DNA of 64,000 nucleotides from Pantoea sp. Cy-639. GTDB taxonomy: Bacteria; Pseudomonadota; Gammaproteobacteria; Pseudomonadales; Pseudomonadaceae. Location: positions 147,539 through 211,538 of the forward strand of contig NZ_VWXI01000010.1 of NCBI RefSeq assembly GCF_011752525.1, given 5' to 3'. A program made the position numbers and the translations under genes. Positions 45,247-54,563 of the stretch are shown in pieces (position 1 is the first letter of the stretch; every line of letters begins with the position of its first letter). Under the pieces are notes generated by a model. It saw nothing but the letters and a program-made list of their open reading frames with translations, was not told the DNA's origin and made no database searches.

Positions 45247-46161
45247 TCATGACGCCCACTTGCGCTCCAGTTCGAGCTTCGCGAAACGCTCGACCATGAA
45301 TTCGGTGAACACCTTGACCTTGGCCGGCTGCAGGCGGCGGCTCTGGTAGGCGATATTGATCGTCAGGGGCGGCAGCGCCCACTCGCACAGCACCGGGACC
45401 AGCCGGCCCGCGACAATGTCGTCGTGGATGATGTACTGAGGCTGGATCAGGATGCCCAGGCCAGCCAGCGCCGCGGCGCGTATCACTTGCCCTTCGTTGG
45501 CGTCGAGTACCGCGGTGATGGGAATCGCACAGGTTTGCTGGTGCCGGTTGAAATGCAGCACGTAGGGATCGTTCGCCAGGTTGTAGACCAGCATCTGATG
45601 CCGGGCCAGGTCTGCCGGCTCCTTCGGGCGCCCGTGGCTTGCCAGGTAGGCCGGCGAGGCGGCCAGCACCCGGCGCATCTGCGCCAGGCGGCGCACGGTG
45701 ATCCCCGAATCCCCTTCGTTTTCCCGCGTGCGTATGGCCACATCGATACCTGCCTCGATAAAGCCGGGATAGCGGTTGGCCGTGGTGATCTGCACGGCAA
45801 GCTTGGGATAGCGCTGCCTGAACGCCGGTAATGCGGGGGCGAGGTGGCTCATGGCGAACGACACGGAACTGGTGACGCGAAGCATGCCGCTTGGGTTGGT
45901 CGCCGCCGAACTGACGGCGGCGTCGGCTTCGGCCATTTCGCCCAGCATGGCGCTGCAGCACTGGTGGTAGCTGCGTCCGGCGTCGGTCAGCCACATCCGG
46001 CGGGTCGTGCGTTCCACCAGCCGGGCTCCCAGGCGTTCCTCCAGGGCACTCAGGTAGCGGCTGGCTGCCGCATTGGACAAGCCCACTTTCTCAGCGGCCC
46101 TGGACAGGCTCCCCAACTCCACGACCTGTACGAACAGCTCGATTTGCGTCCAACGATCCAT
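45247..46161 (-). CDS. LysR-family regulator of the aromatic operon
   Basis: A 304-aa LysR regulator with N-terminal MDRWTQIELFVQVVELGSLSRAAEKVGLSNAAASRYLSALEERLG (helix-turn-helix) and the two-lobed effector domain. ATG 46161 is chosen because most homologues start MDRW; ATG 46179 is possible. It diverges from the intradiol dioxygenase gene at 46281, so it most likely controls the hydroxyquinol-type pathway genes. The inducer is probably an aromatic acid or ring-cleavage product, as in CatR/PcaQ-type systems; inferred. Confidence 0.85.
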   Translation of the reverse strand: MDRWTQIELFVQVVELGSLSRAAEKVGLSNAAASRYLSALEERLGARLVERTTRRMWLTDAGRSYHQCCSAMLGEMAEADAAVSSAATNPSGMLRVTSSVSFAMSHLAPALPAFRQRYPKLAVQITTANRYPGFIEAGIDVAIRTRENEGDSGITVRRLAQMRRVLAASPAYLASHGRPKEPADLARHQMLVYNLANDPYVLHFNRHQQTCAIPITAVLDANEGQVIRAAALAGLGILIQPQYIIHDDIVAGRLVPVLCEWALPPLTINIAYQSRRLQPAKVKVFTEFMVERFAKLELERKWAS

Positions 46162-46280
46162 GGCGGTGCATTCTTCCATCTGCTGGAAATAAGAATTCTA
46201 TTCTAGGCATTTTTCTTCCACTTTCGCTGCGTGACCATGGCCCCACGGCAACTCTCAGGCCTGTGCCAGGAGGCAACATC

Positions 46281-47171
46281 GTGCGTAGCATCAATGAAGA
46301 CACCATCACCCAGGCGGTCATTGCGGCGATGGCCGCCTGCGACAATCCGCGGCTGCTGACCCTCATGACCAGCCTGGTGCAGCACCTGCATTCTTTCGCC
46401 CGCGAGGTGGCGCTGAGCGAAGTGGAGTGGGAGCAGGCGATTGGCTTTCTGACCGAGGTAGGCCACATCACCGATGACAAGCGCCAGGAGTTCATCCTGC
46501 TGTCCGACACCCTGGGGCTGTCCACCCTGGTGACGGCACAGAACAACGCCAAGCCTTGCGCCTGTACCGAGTCCACCGTCTTCGGGCCATTCTTCGTCGA
46601 GGGCGCCCCCGAGCTTGCGCTGGGCGCGGACATCGCCAATGGCGCTTGTGGCGAGCCTTGCTTCGTGAGCGGGCAGGTACGCGGGCTCGATGGCCAGCCC
46701 GTGGCCAACGCGTTGATAGACGTCTGGCAGTCGGACGAAGAGGGCCACTACGACGTGCAATCACCAGCGCCTGACGGTGAGCATGAGCACCGCGCGAGGG
46801 CACGCCTGCGCACGGATGACGAAGGGTACTTTCATTTCCGCTCGATCCTGGCGGTGCCTTATCCCATTCCCCACGATGGGCCGGTCGGGCGCATGCTCGA
46901 GGCGCTGGGGCGGCATCCCTGGCGGCCGGCTCACCTGCATTTCATGATCGTCGCGCCTGGCTACGAGCGGCTGATCACCCATGTGTTCCGCAATGGCTGC
47001 GCCTACCTGGATTCGGATGCCGTATTCGGCGTGCGCTCGACCTTGGTGGCCGACTGGGTGCGGCATGACCCTGGCCTGGCACCCGATGGCACGCGCTCCC
47101 CGGTGCCGTTCTACACCCTGCGGTACGACTTCGTGCTCAACACCGCTGGCGCGGTGGAGATGCACGCGTGA
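46281..47171 (+). CDS. Intradiol ring-cleavage dioxygenase (hydroxyquinol 1,2-dioxygenase type)
   Basis: A 296-aa non-heme Fe(III) dioxygenase. The N-terminal helical dimerization part (HSFAREVALSEVEWEQAIGFLTEVGHITDDKRQEFILLSDTLGLS) and TESTVFGPFF, DVWQSDEEGHYDVQ (Tyr ligand), PYPIPHDGPVGRML (second Tyr region) and RPAHLHFM with His ligands are those of catechol/hydroxyquinol 1,2-dioxygenases. The company of maleylacetate reductase favours hydroxyquinol as substrate, giving maleylacetate. GTG 46281 has AGGAGG seven bases upstream. First gene of a five-gene operon. Confidence 0.88.
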   Translation: MRSINEDTITQAVIAAMAACDNPRLLTLMTSLVQHLHSFAREVALSEVEWEQAIGFLTEVGHITDDKRQEFILLSDTLGLSTLVTAQNNAKPCACTESTVFGPFFVEGAPELALGADIANGACGEPCFVSGQVRGLDGQPVANALIDVWQSDEEGHYDVQSPAPDGEHEHRARARLRTDDEGYFHFRSILAVPYPIPHDGPVGRMLEALGRHPWRPAHLHFMIVAPGYERLITHVFRNGCAYLDSDAVFGVRSTLVADWVRHDPGLAPDGTRSPVPFYTLRYDFVLNTAGAVEMHA

Positions 47172-47470
47172 TCCGGCACATCGTCATGTGGCGGCTTGCC
47201 GGTGAATCCTCGGAGGACCGGCGCCTGGCCCGCGAACACGTCAAGCAGGCCTTCGAGGGACTGCGCGGCCGCATACCGGGGCTGCAGCAGATCGAGGTGG
47301 GCATCGACCAGAGTGCCGTGGACTATGCCTGCGACGTGGTACTGGTCGCCGACTTCGAATCCCCGCAGGCCCTGGAGGCCTACGCCACACACCCTGAACA
47401 TCTGCGGGTGCGCCAGGCGCTGGGCGCGCTGCGCACCGCGCGCCACCAGGTCGATTACCTACGTTCCTGA
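47168..47470 (+). CDS. Dabb (stress-responsive A/B barrel) domain protein
   Basis: A 100-aa ferredoxin-like alpha/beta barrel protein. The N-terminal MIRHIVMWRL, the LEVGIDQS-like strand (QQIEVGIDQSAVDYACDVVLVADFES) and LEAYATHPEHLRVRQ are typical of Dabb proteins. GTG 47168 overlaps the dioxygenase stop. Similar small proteins occur in resorcinol/gamma-resorcylate-type clusters, where their role is unclear; isomerase-like or stabilising activity is possible. Confidence 0.85.
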   Translation: MIRHIVMWRLAGESSEDRRLAREHVKQAFEGLRGRIPGLQQIEVGIDQSAVDYACDVVLVADFESPQALEAYATHPEHLRVRQALGALRTARHQVDYLRS

Positions 47471-47483
47471 TATCGGAGTCGTC

Positions 47484-48548
47484 ATGTTGCAATCATTTGT
47501 CTATCAGTCATTGCCGAGCCGCGTGGTGTTTGGCGCCGGCAGCCTTGGCCAGCTCGAAGCCGAACTGGACGCGCTAGGCGTGCAGCGGGCCTTGCTGCTG
47601 TCCACGCCGCAGCAACGGCATGCGGCCGAAGCCATGGCACAGCGCCTTGGGACCCGCTCGGCAGGGGTCTTCGATCGGGCGGTGATGCATGTGCCCATCG
47701 AGACCGCCCGCGCGGCGCGGCAGGTGGCACGCGAACGCGGTGCCGACTGCGCCATCGCCATTGGCGGTGGTTCCACCATCGGCCTGGGCAAGGCCATCGC
47801 ACTGGACAGCGGCCTGCCGATCCTGGCCGTGCCGACCACCTATGCCGGCAGTGAGATGACGCCCATCTACGGCATCACCGAGGACGGCGAGAAGCGTACC
47901 GGCAGCGATGCGAAGGTGCTGCCCAGGACCGTGATCTACGACCCGGAACTCACATGCTCACTCCCCGTGGAGCTGTCCGTGACCAGTGGCATCAACGCCA
48001 TCGCGCATGCCGCCGAGGGGCTCTACGCCGCCTCCGGCAACCCGGTTACCCGGCTGATGGCGCAAGAGGGCATCCGGGCACTGGCGGCCGGGCTGCCAGG
48101 CATCCGCGCCAATCCACACGATATCGAGGCCCGCGGCTCAGCCCTTTACGGCGCCTGGCTGTGCGGCACCGTGCTGGCCCACGGTGGCATGGCCTTGCAC
48201 CACAAGCTGTGCCACACGCTGGGCGGCAGCTTCAACCTCCCGCACGCCCAGACCCACACCGTGGTGCTGCCTTATGTGTTGAGCTTCAACGCGCCCTTCG
48301 CCGAGGACGCCATGCGCGACATGGCCCGGGCGCTGGGGACGCCGGACAGCGCGGCGGCGGGGGCCTGGGACCTGGCCCACGGCAACGGTGCGCCGACGTC
48401 GTTGCGTGAGCTGGGCATGTCCGAGGCTGAGCTCGAGCGCGCGGCGGATATCGCCACGCAGCGGCCGTACTGGAATCCTCGGCCACTGGATCGGGCTGCC
48501 GTGCGCGCGGTCCTGCAAGCCGCCTACGAGGGGGCCAGGCCGAGCTGA
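47484..48548 (+). CDS. Maleylacetate reductase
   Basis: A 354-aa iron-alcohol-dehydrogenase-fold enzyme. RVVFGAGSLGQL, AIGGGSTIGLGKAIAL (NAD-binding GGG), PTTYAGSEMTPIYGIT, SGINAIAHAAEGLYA and the His-rich CGTVLAHGGMALHHKLCHTLGGSFNLPHAQTH are diagnostic of maleylacetate reductases (TcbF/ClcE/GraC), whose third His takes the place of metal binding. It reduces maleylacetate to 3-oxoadipate, the step after hydroxyquinol cleavage. CGGAG lies five bases before the ATG. The gene is in the same transcription unit as the dioxygenase. Confidence 0.92.
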   Translation: MLQSFVYQSLPSRVVFGAGSLGQLEAELDALGVQRALLLSTPQQRHAAEAMAQRLGTRSAGVFDRAVMHVPIETARAARQVARERGADCAIAIGGGSTIGLGKAIALDSGLPILAVPTTYAGSEMTPIYGITEDGEKRTGSDAKVLPRTVIYDPELTCSLPVELSVTSGINAIAHAAEGLYAASGNPVTRLMAQEGIRALAAGLPGIRANPHDIEARGSALYGAWLCGTVLAHGGMALHHKLCHTLGGSFNLPHAQTHTVVLPYVLSFNAPFAEDAMRDMARALGTPDSAAAGAWDLAHGNGAPTSLRELGMSEAELERAADIATQRPYWNPRPLDRAAVRAVLQAAYEGARPS

Positions 48549-48609
48549 AACCCGTCGCACCTCCCGGCGTGACCTGTTGCGCCAGTGCCCAACGACAAGG
48601 AGAACAATA

Positions 48610-50262
48610 ATGTCCCGACAACCAGATGCCGCCCAGGCTGACTACGATGTGGCGATCATCGGCTATGGCCCCACCGGCCTGGTGGCGGCTTCGCGGCTAG
48701 GCCAGGCCGGCTACAAGGTGGCCGTGGTGGAACGCTGGCCCAGCTTGTATGGGCTGCCGCGCCTGACCCATATCGATGGCGAGGTGGCGCGCATCGTCCA
48801 GGCTTGCGGCGATGTGGACCAGGCCATGCGCGATGCGCTGGCGTTGCCTACCTACCACTATGTCAACGCTGCCGGCGAGTTGCTGCTGGAGCTGCACTGG
48901 AAGGGCAAGCAGTGCGGCTATGCGGCACACAACTCCATCTACCAGCCCGACATCGAGGATGCCATCCACGGGCGCATTGCCAGCCTGGCCAATGTCCAGC
49001 TGTTCCGCGGCTGGGAAGCGGTCGCCCTGGAGCAGGGCGCGGATGGCGTGGCGCTGACGATTCAACCCACCGCATGCGGCCCCCATGCCGGGCAGGTATC
49101 CCAGGCACCTGGGCAACTGACGGCGCGCTACCTGCTGGGCGCCGATGGCGCCAACAGCTTTGTGCGAACGGCGCTGGGCATCGAGCGCACCGACCATGGC
49201 CACAAGCATCGTTGGCTGAACCTGGATTCGCAGAACCTGTCGGCGGCGGCCGAACGCTTCAAGCAACTGACCATTTTCTGTGACCCGGCGCGCGGCCACA
49301 TGTACATGCCCATCGGCGAGCATCGCACCCGTTTCGAAGTGCGCCTGCTCGAAGGCGAGCGCATCGAGGATTGGCAAGATCCGGCGCAAGGCTGGCGCTG
49401 GCTGCAGGAGAAATACGGTGTTGGCCCGCAGGACTTCAAGTTCCTGCGCAATGTGGTCTACACCTTCCAGACCCGCATGGCCGAGCGTTGGCGCGAAGGG
49501 CGCGTGCTGCTGGGCGGGGACGCCGCCCATGCCATGATGCCGTACATGGGGCAGGGCGCCTGCTCCGGCATGCGCGACGGCATCAACCTGGCCTGGAAGC
49601 TCGACCTGGTGCTCAGTGGCCGGGCATCCCCCGCGCTGCTGGACAGCTACGAGGCCGAGCGGCGACCACATGCCCGCAGGATCATGGAGATGTCGCTGTT
49701 CCTCGGCCAGGTGACCAACGAGGCCGATCCGCAACGGGCCGCGGCGCGCGACGAGGCCTTCGCCAATGGCCGGATGCCGCCGATGCCGGCTTTCCCAAGG
49801 CTGGAGAACGGTGTGCTGCACCGCGAGGCCGATGGCGGCCTGCTGCCTTCCACCGGCCTGCCAGGGCCGCAGTCGCGAGTGCGGCGCGGCACTGCCGAGG
49901 GGCGCCTGGACGATGTGGTGGGCCATGGCTTCCTGCTGGTGGCGCGACACGACCCGCTGCCGTTCCTTGGCGCCAGGCAACAGGCTTTCCTGGCGCATCT
50001 TGGCTGCCACATCGTGGTGCTGGCCAAAGATGAGCAGATACCCGGCGCGGTCGCCGAACTGGATGAGGAAATGTCCAGCTTCATGCGCGAACATGGCATC
50101 GAGGCCTATATCGGCCGCCCTGACTTCGCCGTTTTTGGCTCGGTTACACACCTGGAAACGCTGGCGTCCCTGGTCGATGACCTGCGCCTCAAACTGCATT
50201 GGATCGAGGAGGGCGGCCGTGATGGCGCTTGCGCGGTCACCACCATGGAGCACAGCGCATGA
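48610..50262 (+). CDS. FAD-dependent aromatic hydroxylase (MhpA-like)
   Basis: A 550-aa flavin monooxygenase of the UbiH/MhpA group. It has the GxGxxG FAD motif in IIGYGPTGLVAA, the DG motif LLGADGANSFVR, and GDAAHAMMPYMGQGACSGMRDGINLAWKL for FAD ribityl binding. The C-terminal thioredoxin-like part is as in MhpA and phenol hydroxylases. It presumably hydroxylates a resorcinol-type phenol to hydroxyquinol using NAD(P)H and O2. ATG 48610 has AAGGAG seven bases upstream; it overlaps the following hydrolase by four bases. Exact substrate unknown. Confidence 0.9.
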   Translation: MSRQPDAAQADYDVAIIGYGPTGLVAASRLGQAGYKVAVVERWPSLYGLPRLTHIDGEVARIVQACGDVDQAMRDALALPTYHYVNAAGELLLELHWKGKQCGYAAHNSIYQPDIEDAIHGRIASLANVQLFRGWEAVALEQGADGVALTIQPTACGPHAGQVSQAPGQLTARYLLGADGANSFVRTALGIERTDHGHKHRWLNLDSQNLSAAAERFKQLTIFCDPARGHMYMPIGEHRTRFEVRLLEGERIEDWQDPAQGWRWLQEKYGVGPQDFKFLRNVVYTFQTRMAERWREGRVLLGGDAAHAMMPYMGQGACSGMRDGINLAWKLDLVLSGRASPALLDSYEAERRPHARRIMEMSLFLGQVTNEADPQRAAARDEAFANGRMPPMPAFPRLENGVLHREADGGLLPSTGLPGPQSRVRRGTAEGRLDDVVGHGFLLVARHDPLPFLGARQQAFLAHLGCHIVVLAKDEQIPGAVAELDEEMSSFMREHGIEAYIGRPDFAVFGSVTHLETLASLVDDLRLKLHWIEEGGRDGACAVTTMEHSA

Positions 50263-51371
50263 GCGACACTCTCTGTTCCGCCACGCAGGCCTTCCAGCGT
50301 GCCATGCCGATGAGCCGCCTGCTCGATTGCGGCATGGATTTCAGCGATGCCCAGGCACTGTTCCGGCGCACCAGCGCCGGCGAGGCCTGGGACCAGGTCG
50401 CCGAGGCACTGGCACAGGCCCAGCTGGAGCGGGCGACCCAGGCTGCCCAGGCAGGCTGCCGGGTCACGGCGGTCGAGGCCCAGGCCTGTGCCTTGGCCAA
50501 CCTGCTGTTCGCCCAGATGGCCTTCAACTACGACAACTCGCGCAAGCGCACGCTCTATGACCGCCTGGCAACGGCGACCAGCCAGTTGTGCGCGTGGTCC
50601 GAAGGTCGCATGGCTCGCGTCGAACTGCCGTTTGCGCACGGCCATCTGGTCGCCTGGCTGGTGCGGCCAGCAGCGCGGCAGGCACGCGGCACGGTGCTGT
50701 TGTTCGGTGGGCAGAGTGGCTGGGGCGTGGCTTACCTGCCAATTGCCCGCGCGCTCGCTCGACGCGGCCTGGCCACGCTGCTGGCCGAGGGGCCAGGGCA
50801 GGGCGAGACCCGCATGCGCCAGGGCCTGCTCGTCGATGTGGACATGGCGGCCGCCTACAGCCGTTTCATCGACTTCATCGCGAGCGACACCACCCTCGGC
50901 GCACCGGGCATCTGGGGCAACAGCGTGGGCGGGTTGTGGGCTGCGCGGACGGCGGCGGCCGATGGCCGCATCCAGGCCTGCTGCGTCAACGGCGGCCTGG
51001 CGGCGCCGGTGCTGTTGCCGTTTCGCACGTTCGTCGAACAGGCCGGTGCCATGCTGGGTAGCGACGATGCAGCGGCCATCGCCGAGAACTTCCGGCGCAT
51101 GAGCTTCGACCCTGAGCGCGATCGCATTGCCTGCCCACTGCTGGTGCTGCATGGCGCAGCCGACCCGCTGGTGAAGCCGCAGGACCTGCAACCCTTCCTG
51201 GCCGGCGCCGACAGCCGCGATGCCAGCTTGCGCGTCTGGGCGGATGGCGAGCACACGCTCTATAACCATGCGAGCGAGCGCACCGCCTTCGTGGCCGATT
51301 GGTTTGTCCGGCGGCTTGATGCGGGTTCTGCCCCGTCATCGTTGTCACGAGAGCGTGCCGATGGCTGCTAG
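50259..51371 (+). CDS. Alpha/beta hydrolase (dihydroxypseudooxynicotine-hydrolase-like)
   Basis: A 370-aa hydrolase. The N-terminal ca. 130 residues are helical, followed by a catalytic domain with LLFGGQSGWG (oxyanion region), GNSVGGLWAARTAA (nucleophile G-N-S-x-G), PLLVLHGAADPLV (Asp) and ADGEHTLYNHA (His). The layout recalls 2,6-dihydroxypseudooxynicotine hydrolase, a C-C bond hydrolase. In this operon it might remove an acyl side chain from an acyl-resorcinol before ring hydroxylation; that is inferred. ATGA overlap with the monooxygenase. Confidence 0.82.
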   Translation: MSDTLCSATQAFQRAMPMSRLLDCGMDFSDAQALFRRTSAGEAWDQVAEALAQAQLERATQAAQAGCRVTAVEAQACALANLLFAQMAFNYDNSRKRTLYDRLATATSQLCAWSEGRMARVELPFAHGHLVAWLVRPAARQARGTVLLFGGQSGWGVAYLPIARALARRGLATLLAEGPGQGETRMRQGLLVDVDMAAAYSRFIDFIASDTTLGAPGIWGNSVGGLWAARTAAADGRIQACCVNGGLAAPVLLPFRTFVEQAGAMLGSDDAAAIAENFRRMSFDPERDRIACPLLVLHGAADPLVKPQDLQPFLAGADSRDASLRVWADGEHTLYNHASERTAFVADWFVRRLDAGSAPSSLSRERADGC

Positions 51372-51448
51372 GCCAGTCAATTCATGATTCGGCGTCAGGA
51401 CGCTGCGGCCGGTATGATGCGCCCAACGCGACCCTTTCAGAGTGAACC

Positions 51449-51637
51449 ATGAACCGTCAGAAGAAGATCAAGCAACTGCTCAAGGCCCATGCCAAGAAGG
51501 CCAATGCCAAGTTGGCGCCGCGCAGCAACAAGCCCAGGTACATCAGCAAGGCCGATCGGGAGAAGCTGGCCGCGCAGGCGGCAGCCGAACCAGGCAGTCC
51601 TCTCGACAGGGAGGACGGGCCTTTATCGCCGGCATGA
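51449..51637 (+). CDS. DUF2986 small basic protein
   Basis: A 62-aa lysine-rich protein beginning MNRQKKIKQLLKAHAKKANAKL and containing PRYISKADREKLA, the DUF2986 signature. It lies alone between the hydrolase and the broken fimbrial gene. Such small proteins are widespread in gamma-proteobacteria and without known function; their basic start suggests nucleic-acid or ribosome contact. Confidence 0.8.
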   Translation: MNRQKKIKQLLKAHAKKANAKLAPRSNKPRYISKADREKLAAQAAAEPGSPLDREDGPLSPA

Positions 51638-51741
51638 GTCAACCATGGACGGCGCATTAGGATTCGTCTGATGTGTGACCGGCAGGCAAACGCATAGCCT
51701 ACGCGCTTTCTGCGTCAGCCCCCAGGGAGCACACAGGCAGC

Positions 51742-52333
51742 ATGAACCATGGCAACTTCCTTAGCGCCCGAGCCTTCCAGGGCTTGGGCATCGCCCTCCT
51801 GTGCAGCGTTGCAGGGGCGGCCCACGCCAGTTGTACCTCGGCCAGCCTGCGCTACCTCAGCTACAGCGGGCCTGGCAATATCACGATACCGCGCGATGCG
51901 CCCGATGATACGGTGCTCTACACCGAGACTCGGACAATCCCCTACACCAGTTTTTCATGTACCACCCTGGATCAGCCTGGACACCCGCGACCTGGGCGCC
52001 GACATCGAGATCGACAACGCCACCCAGCAGTTGGTGCCGCGAAGAGGGGCGGTTGTGCTGGCACGCTATACGGGCAAGAGCGGGCGGCGCGTGCAGTTCG
52101 AGCTGTTCGACAGCCAGGGCGGACGTATCCCGTTCGGCGCCGCGCTGGAGGACGCCAGCGGCAAGCAGCTGGCGATATCCGACCCGAGCGGCAAGGCGTT
52201 GGCGCTGGTCGAGGAGGTGGAGGGGACCTTGACGGTTCGCTGGGATGGCCAGCACTGCCAGGCGAGCTATGCGTTGTCGTCGCGCGATGAAGCCTTGAAC
52301 TACGAACGACGGCCATTGCGCTGCGGCCAGTAA
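51742..52333 (+). pseudogene. Broken fimbrial gene: adhesin/pilin N-terminus joined out of frame to an usher C-terminus
   Basis: From ATG 51742 a signal peptide (ending AGAAHAS) and a short pilin/adhesin-like start (ITIPRDAPDDTVLYTETR ... FSC) run in frame 1. At about 51960-51975 that frame loses sense, and the +1 frame continues with ISLDTRDLGADIEIDNATQQLVPRRGAVVLARY, FELFDSQGGRIPFGA and LEGT...RWDGQHCQASY, which resembles the C-terminal plug/CTD of PapC/FimD ushers. No chaperone, pilin or complete usher gene is present. I read it as the scar of a chaperone-usher locus; a single sequencing error would be an alternative but does not explain the family change. Confidence 0.65.
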
Positions 52334-52375
52334 TGGCAAGATCGCGCGATCGCGGTCAGGTCAGTGCCGGCGCGA

Positions 52376-53305
52376 TCATGCGCTGCCGCCATCGGTGCCG
52401 CGGGATGGTGCCCTAGGCTCGTGGCGCAGCACCTCGAGCAACCACAGGAACGCGGGCGAGCGATGCTGGCGACTGGGGTAGTAGAGGTAGTAAGGCTCGA
52501 AGGTCTTGCACCAGCCGGCCAGGACCTCGACCAGTTCGCCGCGCGCCAGAGGCTTGAGCACATACTCACGCGGCAGGTAGGCCAACCCCAGGCCGGCCAG
52601 CGCGGCATCGCGCGCCGAGGCAATGTTGTTGCCGACGAACTGGCCGTCGACCTTGATGCGCTGCTCCTTGCCCGCCTTGGCGAAGACCCATGGGAAGTAC
52701 TCGCCGTGGGTGGGCAGGCGCAGGTTGACACAGGCATGCTCGGTCAATTCGCGCGGGTGCCTGGGTGCCGGGCGCCGTACCAGGTAGGCGGGGGAGGCGA
52801 CCACCACCATCGGGTGAGGCGGGCTGATCTGCACGGCGATCATGTCCCGGGCAAGCAGGCCGCCGCGGCGTACGCCGGCATCGTAGCGGCCGCTGACGAT
52901 ATCGCTCAGGCCGTAGTCGATGCTCAGCTCGACGCGAATATCGGGAAACCCGGGCAGGGCCCGACTGATGGCCGGTTGCAGCACGTTGAGCACGGCGTAC
53001 TCGTCGGCGTTGATGCGTACGGTGCCGGCCGGCTTGTCGCGCAGTTCGGTGATCTCCTGCAGGCCGGCGTCGATCTGCGCCATGGCCGGGCCGACCCGCT
53101 GCAGCAGTTTTTCTCCGGCGGGGGTGAGCGACACGCTGCGTGTGGTGCGGGCGAACAGGCGTACCGCCAACCGCGCCTCCAGACCACGGATCACCTGGCT
53201 GAGCGCCGACTGGGAAATCCCCAGGCGAGCCGCTGCCCGGGTGAAGTTGCCTTCTTCCGCGACCATCAGGAAGGCGGTGAGGTCCTTGAGATTGTTCCCA
53301 CTCAT
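52376..53305 (-). CDS. LysR-family transcriptional regulator
   Basis: A 309-aa LysR protein: NLKDLTAFLMVAEEGNFTRAAARLGISQSALSQVIRGLEARLAVRLFARTTRSVSLTPAGEKLL is the full helix-turn-helix with the wing. The effector part contains the INADEYAVLNVLQPAISRALPGFPDIRVELSIDYGL stretch seen in CrgA/DmlR-like regulators. It diverges from the hydrolase at 53425 with 119 bp between starts and likely regulates it. Effector unknown. Confidence 0.88.
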   Translation of the reverse strand: MSGNNLKDLTAFLMVAEEGNFTRAAARLGISQSALSQVIRGLEARLAVRLFARTTRSVSLTPAGEKLLQRVGPAMAQIDAGLQEITELRDKPAGTVRINADEYAVLNVLQPAISRALPGFPDIRVELSIDYGLSDIVSGRYDAGVRRGGLLARDMIAVQISPPHPMVVVASPAYLVRRPAPRHPRELTEHACVNLRLPTHGEYFPWVFAKAGKEQRIKVDGQFVGNNIASARDAALAGLGLAYLPREYVLKPLARGELVEVLAGWCKTFEPYYLYYPSRQHRSPAFLWLLEVLRHEPRAPSRGTDGGSA

Positions 53306-53424
53306 TAAGAAGCCCTGCTAATGGCTGAATGCTGATTCTGCTGGATTATAACCAGGTCAAGGCCGCCGTAGACTTTACCGAAACCGCTACTCTTCAGGCA
53401 GCATCCGTGAACGAGGACCTATCC

Positions 53425-54351
53425 ATGAAAAGCATTACCTTCAACAACCGTCTCTGGCCGGTCGCCGCGGATATCCGCTTCCCCAAGGATTTCGATGAAG
53501 CCCGCCAATACCCGGCCATCATCTGCGCCCACCCGATCAGCAGTTGCAAGGAACAGACGTCCGGCGCGATCTATGCGGCGAAACTTGCCGAGCAGGGCTT
53601 CATCACCCTGGCCTTCGACGCCTCCACCCAGGGAGCCAGCGGTGGCGAGCCGCGTTACAGCGAGGACCCGAGCCTGCGGGTCGAGGACTTCCGTTGCGCC
53701 GTGGACTATCTCGTGGCGCTGCCCTATGTCGATGAAGCCCGGATCGGCGTGCTGGGTATCTGCGGAGGCGGTGGCTACGCGGTCAACGCGGCCATGACCG
53801 AGCGCCGGATAAAGGCCGTGGGCACCGTGGTGGCAGCCAATTACGGACGCATCATGCGCGAAGGCGACATGAGCGCGGACGCGGCGTTGAAAACCCTGGA
53901 AGCCATCGGCAAGCAACGCACCGCCGAAGCACGCGGCGCCGAGCCGCTGTTGGTGACCTACATTCCCAACTCCCAGGCCGAGCGCGAGCAGGCGGGTATT
54001 CACGATGTCGACCTTGTCGAGGCCATCGACTACTACAAGACGCCACGCGGCCAGCAACCCGGCTCGCCGAACCAGCTGCGCTTTACCAGCGTGGCACCGG
54101 CACTGGGCTGGGACGCATTTTTCCTTGCCGAGCGCCTGCTGACGCAGCCATTGCACATCGTCATTGGCGGTGGGACACCGGGTGCGTTCGGCTCGTTCCG
54201 CGATGGCTTCGACCTGTTCGATCGAGCGCGTTCCAGCGACAAGACCTTGCAGATCGTCGAAGGAGCGACTCATTACGACCTGTATGACCAGCCTGCGCCG
54301 GTCGCCAAGGCCCTGGAGCAGTTGGTGCCGTTCTTTCGCAAACACCTCTGA
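53425..54351 (+). CDS. Alpha/beta hydrolase (dienelactone-hydrolase/DUF1100-like)
   Basis: A 308-aa hydrolase. YPAIICAHPISSCKEQTSG leads to the oxyanion loop, GVLGICGGGGYAVNAAM holds the nucleophile elbow in which Cys takes the Ser place (G-I-C-G-G, as in dienelactone hydrolase), and ATHYDLYD carries the catalytic His. ATG 53425 is preferred to upstream starts because the family begins MKSITF(N)N-like; GAGGAC is near. Divergent from a LysR gene. Homologues are often induced by stress or by aromatic compounds; activity unproven. Confidence 0.8.
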   Translation: MKSITFNNRLWPVAADIRFPKDFDEARQYPAIICAHPISSCKEQTSGAIYAAKLAEQGFITLAFDASTQGASGGEPRYSEDPSLRVEDFRCAVDYLVALPYVDEARIGVLGICGGGGYAVNAAMTERRIKAVGTVVAANYGRIMREGDMSADAALKTLEAIGKQRTAEARGAEPLLVTYIPNSQAEREQAGIHDVDLVEAIDYYKTPRGQQPGSPNQLRFTSVAPALGWDAFFLAERLLTQPLHIVIGGGTPGAFGSFRDGFDLFDRARSSDKTLQIVEGATHYDLYDQPAPVAKALEQLVPFFRKHL

Positions 54352-54563
54352 GGGCAACTGAGTATTGCCCGCGCGTCCATGGGTAATGGCTTCGTGGACG
54401 CGTCGAATGCACGGGCCATTGCGCCTGTGCAGGCGACGGAGCGGGCTTGCCCCTCGAAAGGCACTTGCCGGCGGTAGCACGGCGTTGCAGTGTCGACTTC
54501 TTCCCGAGTTGATTGTTAAATTCTGAGGCTCTCCGCGCCATGGTAGGCAAATAAGTGAACTCA

